Assembly (NCBI RefSeq): GCF_017377855.1
Contig: NZ_JAFREP010000010.1
Coordinates: 1-64,000 of the forward strand
Length of the DNA: 64,000 nt
Origin: Acanthopleuribacter pedis
GTDB lineage: Bacteria; Acidobacteriota; Holophagae; Acanthopleuribacterales; Acanthopleuribacteraceae
Direction: 5' to 3'
Part shown: in pieces, positions 52,404 through 61,400 of the stretch
Layout: every line of letters starts with the position of its first letter
Numbering within the stretch: the stretch's first letter is position 1
Translations under genes and position numbers: made by a program
The notes under the pieces: model-generated
Told to the model about the DNA's origin: nothing
Databases searched by the model: none
What the model saw: only the letters and a program-made list of their open reading frames with translations

Positions 52404-55400
52404 GTGATTCGTCCCGAAACGCCCTGTATTCATCAGCTTATCGAAGAACAGGCCGAGAAAACACCGGATGCCGTCGCCCTTGTTTTTGAGACGCAACAGC
52501 TTACCTATGCCCAGCTGAACCGGCGCGTCGCTCAGCTGGCCGACCACCTGCGGCAACAGGGCGTCGGTCCCGATCAACCGGTCGGGCTTTGCCTCACCCG
52601 CTCTTTTGAAATGGTCATCGGGCTTTTGGCGATTTTGCGGGCCGGCGGCGCCTATGTCCCGCTCGAACCAAATTACCCCGCGCAACGGTTGCAGTTCATG
52701 CTGGAAGACAGCGGCGTTTCCCAAGTGCTCACCCTCGCACGTTTTGAGGAATCCTTGGCGCCCTTGGTCGGTGACACGGCTGCGCTGCTCAGTCTCGACC
52801 GCGATTGGGAGACCCTGTGCCAAACGAACCCACCCGAAACACCACCCCCCGCACCGCATCCCGACCAACTTGCCTACATCTTATATACATCGGGCAGCAC
52901 GGGACGGCCCAAAGGCGTACTGCTGGAACACCGCGCCCTCGCCAACCGCATTCTTTGGATGGCGGACCAATACGGCCTGACATCCGAGGATCGCGTCCTC
53001 CAGAAAACGCCCTTTAGTTTTGACGTGTCGGGTTGGGAGTTCTTCTGGCCCCTGATCACCGGCGCCCGTTTGGTGCTGGTCGCGCCGGAGAAACACAAGG
53101 ATCCCTACCATCTGCGCGACCTGATCGTGCGCGAGTCAATCACCACCCTGCACTTTGTACCGTCCATGTTAAATGCCTTTCTCGGCATCGAGGGTGTAAC
53201 ACGCTGTACCTCACTCAAGCAGGTGTTTTGCAGCGGCGAGGCCCTGACCGTCGCCCATACGCGCCGTTTCTTTGACACGTTCGGCCAATGCGAACTGCAC
53301 AACCTTTACGGCCCAACCGAGGCCGCCATCGATGTGTCCTACCAACCTTGCCGGCCGGGAATGAGCGAGGTGCCCATTGGACGGGCCATCGCCAACATGC
53401 ACCTGTATGTGGTCGATGCCGCCTTGAACCCGGTCCCCCACGGCGAAGCAGGTGAATTGTGTCTTGCCGGTGTCGGCTTGGCGCGCGGTTATTGCAACCG
53501 TGGCGATCTCACCGCGGACCGCTTCCAACCCGATCCTTTTTCCGAGACACCTGGCGCGCGCCTTTACCGCACCGGTGACCGCGCGCGATTCCTCCCGGAC
53601 GGTTCGCTTGCCTATTTGGGCCGCATCGATCATCAAATTAAATTGCGCGGGAACCGCATTGAACTGGGTGAAATCGAGGCGGTTTTGTCCGAACACCCGG
53701 GCGTCGGTGCCTGCGCCGCGGTGGTCCAAGCGGACGAACGCGGCGAACAGCGCATCGTGGCCTGGTTCGCACCGGACGCCCAGCATGCCGGCCCGGTCCA
53801 ACGGCGGCTGGCCCTGGAAGCGGCAGACAAACACGAGGACCACCGCACGACCACCCTGCCCAACGGCATGGACGTGTTCCACCTCAACCCCGGTGAAACC
53901 GAGTTCCTCTACCGCGAAATCTACGAAGGCGAGGGTTACCTCAAACACGGGTTGGTGGTCAACCCCGGCGATCAGGTGTTTGATGTCGGCGCCAATATCG
54001 GCCTGTTTTCACTTTGCATGGCTGAACGCGATGCACGGGTCACCGCCTTTGAACCCATGCCCGAGGTCTACGAGGTGTTGGCGCGCAACACCCACATTTA
54101 CGGCGACAAGGTCCAGACCTACGCGCGCGGCATCGCCGACCAGTCCGGCTATGAAACCTTTACCTACTACCCCAACGTCACCATTCTCTCCGGCGCCCAC
54201 GCCGACGTGGAGGAAGAGTTGGACGTGGTGCGCGCCTACCTTGCCGGTGAACCCGGTGAAAGCGCGGCCCGTCAAGAAGATGTGGACAGCATGTTACGCG
54301 CCCGCCTGGAAACCCGCGAGGTGCGATGCCGCATCAGCACCCTGTCCGAGGTCATCGCCGAGACGGACATCACGCGCATTGATTTGTTGAAGGTCGACGT
54401 CGAAAAAATGGAGCAAAAGGTACTCGACGGCATCAAGGCGGAGGACTGGCCCAAAATTCAACAAGTGGTGATCGAGGTCCACGATATCGACAACCGTGCC
54501 CGCTCGGTGCAAGAGCTGCTGGAGGGACAGGGCTTCCACGTGGTGGTCGAACAGGACGATTCCTTCCAAAACACCCAAATTTACAACCTTTACGCCACCC
54601 GCACACCGGCGAAGAAGCAGAAAGCGCCCTCGGAACCAAAAACCCCGTGGACGGGTCGCGCGGCCCTGCTCGCGTCGATCAAAGAAACGCTGGCCGCGCG
54701 CCTGCCGGATTTCATGGTACCCGCCGCGCTGGTCCCCTTGGCCGCCTTGCCGCTGACGGCCAACGGTAAATTGGACCGCAAGCAACTGGCGAGCCGAGCC
54801 GTCCAAAAAAGCCGCCCCAAAAAAATCAGCCTGCCCCGCTCCGAGGTAGAAGAACAGATGTTGGAGATCTGGGAAGAGCTGTTGGGCATCATGGACCTTT
54901 CGGTCGACGACGGCTTCTTCGAGGCGGGCGGGAACTCGCTGCTGGCGATCACCCTGATCGAACGCATCAACCAAACCTTTGGCTGTGCGCTGACCACGAC
55001 GACCCTGTTCAAACACGCGAGCATTGCCGCCCTGTCGGCCCACATCGCGGACCCGTCCCCGCGGGCGACACCTGTCGCCGAGCCCCCCAAGGGCGCGTCA
55101 GCCACGCCGCCGCAAGAACCGACGGAGCAACACGCCTACAGCGACGTGGAAGCCGCGCTCAACGCCCACCCCGCGGTGCGACAGAGCGTGGTTTTTTCGC
55201 GGCAAAACCGCGGCAAACAGAGCTTGGTCGCCTACGTGCGCCCCAACTTTGACTGGTTCCGCTTTCAAAAGGCCGACCAAGACACGGAAGAGCTGCTCAA
55301 AAACTGGATTCCCATTTGGGAACAAAACTACGCACCCATCCTCGGCGGCGAGGAAAGTTCCGACGAGGTTTTGAACGCCATTGGTTACGTCACCAGCGAT

Positions 55401-58400
55401 TCCGGCGATCAAATCCCGGAGGAAGAGATCCGCGAATGTGTCGATCTCGCGGTGGGGCACGTGATGGCGCACCAGCCCCGCAAAATGCTGGAAATCGGGT
55501 GCGGCAGCGGCATGTTGTTGTTTAACCTCGCCGACCGCGTCGAACACTACTACGCCACCGACCTGTCTCAAAACGCGGTGGACCACATCCACAACTCACT
55601 CAAAAACAAAACCTACCGCGACAAGGTGACCTGTGTGCGGTGCGACGCCTCGGATTTGGACGCGGTCTCGGTCGAAGCCGTCGACACGGTGATGATCCAT
55701 TCGGTGATTCAGTACTTCCCCGGCATTGATTACCTGACCGACCTAATCCGCACCCTGACGGAACGCTTGCCCCACGGGGCACGCATCTTTATCGGCGACG
55801 TGCGCGACCTGCGCCTGCTCAAATCCTTCCATGCGGCGGTTCTCGCCCACCAATGTCCGGCCAAAACCACGCGCGCCAAATTCGCACGCTTGTTGGCCGA
55901 CCGCGTGCGCCTTGAAAAAGAACTGGTCATCGATCCGCTGTACTTCAAAAACCTGACGCGCACCCTGCCGCGCGTCAAACAGGTGCGCATCTGTCCGAAA
56001 AAAGGCCGCTTCCACAACGAATTCATGAAGTACCGCTTCGACACCTTCCTCTACCTGGACGAACCCCGTGTCGAAGGCGCAACCCCGCGCGAGCAACCCT
56101 GGCGCGGAGAATCGGCGGCGGAAACCCGCGAGTTGGTCGCCGGCGGCAACGAAGCCCTCTGGCTGACGGATGTCCCCAATCGCCGGCTGTGGCGCGAACA
56201 AGCCATCCTCGACTGGACCGCCGACGATCACGGCGAAGCCACCTTGCAAGCGGCCTTGGCGCGCATCGACGCCACGCCCGACAACGAAAAAGGCATTGAC
56301 CCTTACGACGTGCTCCAGCAGGGCAACGGCGACGGCGTGACCACCACGGTCCACTGGGAACATCCCCACGAGCACGGTCGCTTTGAAATCTACGCCCAAC
56401 CCAAGGGCGCCACCGCGGGCGAACCGCCCCACGAACTGACGTGGCAACAGGACGAAACCCTGGAACTGGACGGCGCCAACTTCCCCGGTTTCAGCGTGGT
56501 TTGGCAGGAAAAACTGCCGCACCTCAAATACCATTTGAGCGAACGGCTGCCCCACGACCGCATCCCCGGCCGCTTTATCTTCCAAACCGAGCTGCCGTTG
56601 GACAACCAAGGTCGCCTCGACCGCGCGGCGGTTACCGGCGAAGCCAAAAAACCGACGTCCCCGGCGAAGCGCACGGCGGCCTGCCAAAAAGCCGGCGTCG
56701 CCGAGGTTCCCGCCGACAGCCTCGCCGTCATCGGCATTTCCTGCCAGGTCCCGGGCGCCGACGACCATCGTCAGTACTGGCAGAACCTGGTGGAGGGCGT
56801 GGAGAGCATGCGCCTGCTTTCCCCGGAAGAATTGGCCGCGGCGGGCGTGGACGCCGAGCTGCGCGCCAACCCCAACTTTGTCCCGGCCCAACGCACCATC
56901 AGCGGCAAAGATGGCTTTGACCCGGCCTTTTTCAACATTTCGCCGCGCACCGCCTTGAACATGGACCCGCAGACGCGGCTGCTCCTGCTCCATTCTTGGT
57001 GGGCGCTGGAAGATGCGGGTTACGCGGTCGGCGATGTCCCCGAAACCGGCGTCTTCATGTCGGCGGCAACCAACTTCTACCAACAGCCACTGGGCCTGGC
57101 CGCCCACCAGCTCCAAGGCGCGGACGGCCATCCGGCCGGTCTCCACGCCCAAGGCGGCATGGTCGCCAACACAATCTCTTACCACCTCGGCCTCAAAGGG
57201 CCGAGCCTGTTCGTGCAATCGCTTTGCTCGTCCTCGCTGGTCGGGGTCAAACTGGCCGCGCAAAGCCTGCTCGCGGGCGAAGCCAAAACCGCCTTGGTCG
57301 GCGGCGCCGGTTTGTTCGCGTTCTCCCGTGTCGGTTACCTGCACGAACCCGACCTCAACCTGTCCGCCGACGGCCGTTGCCGAAGCTTTGACGCGGACGC
57401 GTCGGGCATGGTGGAGGGCGAGGGCGTGTGCGTGGTGGTGCTCAAAAAGGCGCGCGAGGCGGTGGCCGACGGCGACCCGATCTACGCCTTGCTGCGCGGT
57501 ATCAGCATCAACAACGACGGCAACGACAAAGCCGGCTTCCACGCGCCGGGCGTAACCGGTCAAGCCGCCGCGGCGCGCGCGGTCCTCGAACAAACGGGGA
57601 TCGATCCCCAGAGCATTGGTTACGTGGAAGCGCACGGCACGGGCACGCCCTCGGGCGATGCGATTGAAGTGGCCGCGCTCAACGAGGCCTACGCGGCCGC
57701 GGGGAAAAAGCGCTGTGCCTTGGGTTCGGTGAAACCCAACATCGGCAACCTCGACACCGCGGGCGGCCTCGCGGGCATGATCAAGGTGGTGTTGGCCCTG
57801 CACCAGGGCACCTTGCCGCCGCAAATCAATTACAACCAAGCGGCGCCGGATGTGGCCCTGGCCGATTCGCCCTTCTTCATCGCAACCAAGCCAACCGCCT
57901 GGCCCGAAAACCACGGCCGCCGCCGCGCGGCCCAAAACCATTATTCGCTGGGCGGCACCAACGTCCATGCCTTGTTCGAGGCGGTCGACCCACCCGCGAC
58001 CGAGGCCCGCGGCGACGAACCGCTGCTGTTCCCGCTCTCCGCCCGCGACCCGGAACGCCTGCGCGACATGGTTGCCCATCTGGCGGCGTTCCTCCAACGC
58101 GAGCCGACCACGGCAGCGCGCAACCTGGCCTTCACCCTGCAGGTCGGCCGTGTCGCCATGCACCAACGCGCCGTGTTCCTCGCGCGAAACACGACGGAAC
58201 TCAGCAAGCTGTTGCAGGATTTCCTCGAAGGTCGCGCAAACAAAAAAATCATGACCGGCAGTGTGCAACGCAAGGAACAACGCCTGTTTGACAACGATGA
58301 AGACGCCCGCGCCTTGCTGCAAGGCTGGCTCCAAAAAGGGCGCCTCCCCAAAATTGCCGAGCTCTGGCTCAAAGGCGTGGCGATGGAATGGGCTCTGCTT

Positions 58401-61400
58401 TACGGCGACGCCCAACCACGACGCATCCATGCGCCGGGATACGCTTTTGCACGCAAGCGCTTTTGGATCCCGGAAACCGCGCCGGCGCAACAACCGGGCA
58501 CAGTGGTGGAACAGCGTCCCGCGCCGCGGTCCCAACCCGAACCGCAACCGGCACCCATCCTAACCGGCACCCCTTTGAAGGAGCCGGTCGCCGAGCTGCT
58601 CAAAACCATCATCTCCAATTTATTGATGGTGGACGTCGCGGACCTGGACCCGGTCAGCGAATTCAACGATTTTGGTTTTGATTCGGTCACCCTGATCCAG
58701 TTCACGAACAGGCTGAACGCGGATTATGGGCTGGACCTCAAACCCACGGCCCTGTTCCAAAACCCCAGCATCGAACGCTTTACCAACTACCTCGTCAGCC
58801 AATACGCCGACGCGCTCGGCAAAGCCTTAAAGCTTTCACCGGAACCGGTCGTCGCAAGCCCCGCCCCACCGCGCGTGGTTACAAGCCAAGCCAAGCCCGC
58901 GCCGGCGGCGATTTCCGGCCCAATCGCGGCCGACACGCCCATCGCCGTCGTCGGCATGAGCGGCAGTTTTCCCGGTGCCCGCGATCTCGATGCCTTCTGG
59001 GAGAACCTGCGCGACGGCGTGGACTGCATCAGCGAAATTCCGGCCGACCGCTGGGACTGGCGCGCCATTGACGGCGACCCGCGCGAGGACCGAACCAAAA
59101 CCCGCGTGCACTGGGGTGGTTTCCTCGACGGCGTGGCCGAATTTGACCCGCTCTTCTTCGGGATCTCACCGCGCGAAGCCGAATCGATGGATCCCCAAAA
59201 CCGCTTGTTGATGACCCATGTCTGGCTGGCGATGGAAGACGCGGGTCACAACGCCCAAAGCCTCGCGGGCAGCGATACCGGTATTTTCGTCGGCACCGGC
59301 GATACCGGTTACGCAAGTTTGATGCGCGGCACCGCGGACGTGGAAGACTACGCCTTCCTGGGTCTGTTCCCCTTCGGCGGCCCAAACCGCATGAGTTTTT
59401 TCATGGACCTGCACGGCCCGAGTGAACCGATAAACACCGGCTGTTCCTCCTCGCTGGTCGCGGTCCACAAAGCCGTGACCGCCATTCGCGAGGGTCGCTG
59501 CCGCATGGCGTTCGCGGGCGGGGTCAACACCGTGCCCACCCCCGACGGCCACATCAGCTTCAGCCGCGCGGGCATGTTGTGTGAGGACGGTCGCTGCAAG
59601 GCCTTTTCCGCCAATGCCAACGGTTTTGTTCGCGGCGAAGGCGCCGCAATGCTGCTGCTCAAACCGCTGGCCGATGCCGAACGCGACGGCAACCCGATTT
59701 ACGCGGTCATCCGCGGCAGCGCCGAGAACCACGGCGGTCGCGCCAATTCCTTCACCGCCCCCAACCCCAAGGCACAGGCGGCCTTGCTGACCCAGGCCTA
59801 CGCGCGGGCGGGCATGGCGCCTTCGCGCGTTGGTTACATCGAAACCCACGGCACCGGCACCCATCTCGGTGATCCCATCGAAATCGAAGGCCTGAAAACC
59901 GCGTTTCGCGACTTGGGCGCGGCCGAATCCGTTCAGCCCTATTGCGGGCTCGGCGCGGTGAAGTCCAACATCGGTCATTCAGAGATGGCCGCGGGTATCG
60001 CGGGCCTGGTCAAAACCATCCTTCAGCTCAAACACCGCACCCTGGCCAAAAGCCTGCACTGCGAGGCGATCAACCCCTACATCGAATTGGAAAACAGCCC
60101 GTTTTTTATTGTGCAGGAAACACGCGAATGGCCCGCTCGCCGGGACGAGACCGGCCGACACTTGCCGCGGGTCGCGGGCGTCAGTTCCTTCGGCATCGGC
60201 GGCGTGAACGCCCACGTGGTGTTGGAAGAATACGTGGCCAAACCAGCCGCGCCGGCGCCGACCTCGGACCAGGTCCTGATCGTGCTGTCGGCCAAAAACG
60301 AAACGCGGCTGCGGGAATCCGCCGAAAACCTGCACCGCTTCACGCTGTCGGCCTTGGCGCTGAAGGACCGCGATCCCGGCCTGCTTGCCAACATCGCCTA
60401 CACCCTCCAAGTGGGCCGCGAGCCGATGGAAGAGCGGCTGGCGTTCACGGCGACCTCGCTGGAAGACCTGCGCGACCGCTTGGCGGGCTTTTTGGCCAAA
60501 CAACCGGGCGGCCTGTTCCACGCTCGCATCAAAGCGTTTCGCGACGCGCTGAGCATTTTTATGTCGGACGAAGACATGCGTGGTGCGATTGACGCCTGGA
60601 TCACCAAGAAGAAGTTTGCCCAACTGATCCAGCTCTGGGTACGTGGCTTGCCGTTCGACTGGAACCGGCTCTACGCCGACCAAAGCCGGCTGCCGCGGCG
60701 CATCAGTTTGCCAGGTTATCCCTTTGCACGGGAGCGCTACTGGATTGGCGCGGATCGCGAAAGCGGGCAGATCGTGGCAGCGACGTCACCCAAGCCGGCC
60801 ACGCGTCGTGAAACGCCGGCGGCGCGGCTGCCGGAACCACGCACGGCACCCCAGCCACCGCAACCGGCCAAACCAACGAAACCGCGCGGCCAATCCGGCC
60901 CAACGTCGCTTCCGGCCGGTGCCGCTAACGGCATGTGCCACCAACGGGTGACCACCCATTGGCAGGACGAACCCCTGCCCGAGGATATCCCGTGGCGGGC
61001 CAGGCTCCAGGAGCAGGCCGGCAGCGCCGTGACCGTGATTTACGACGAAGAACCCCGCCGCGATGAACTGGTCGCCCTGCTTTACAATTTGGAAGAAGCC
61101 GCCGACTTGGACCGACCCCTGCTGTTGGAGACCCTGTCGGTGCGCCACGTGGCCAACGGCATCGGCCAATCCGATGTGATTCTGTTTTTGGGTCCGCCCC
61201 CGACGGATCGCGAAACCTTCTGCCCCGCCGCGGCAACCCATGTCAGCACGTTAATCGAACAGCTTCAGGAACGTGCCTGGTACCGCGAGGTTCAGGTTTT
61301 TTACCTCTACGAAGGCGCGCCCTCGCCCGATTGCGAAGCGCTCGCCGGCATCATGCAAGCCGCCATGCAAGAGAACCCGCGCCATCAGTGGACCCTGATC

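Noticed and set aside
55743..58547. 934-codon open frame on the minus strand
   Set aside because: It mirrors the GC-rich PKS frame, has no family likeness, and the plus frame shows clear KS, methyltransferase and carrier motifs.
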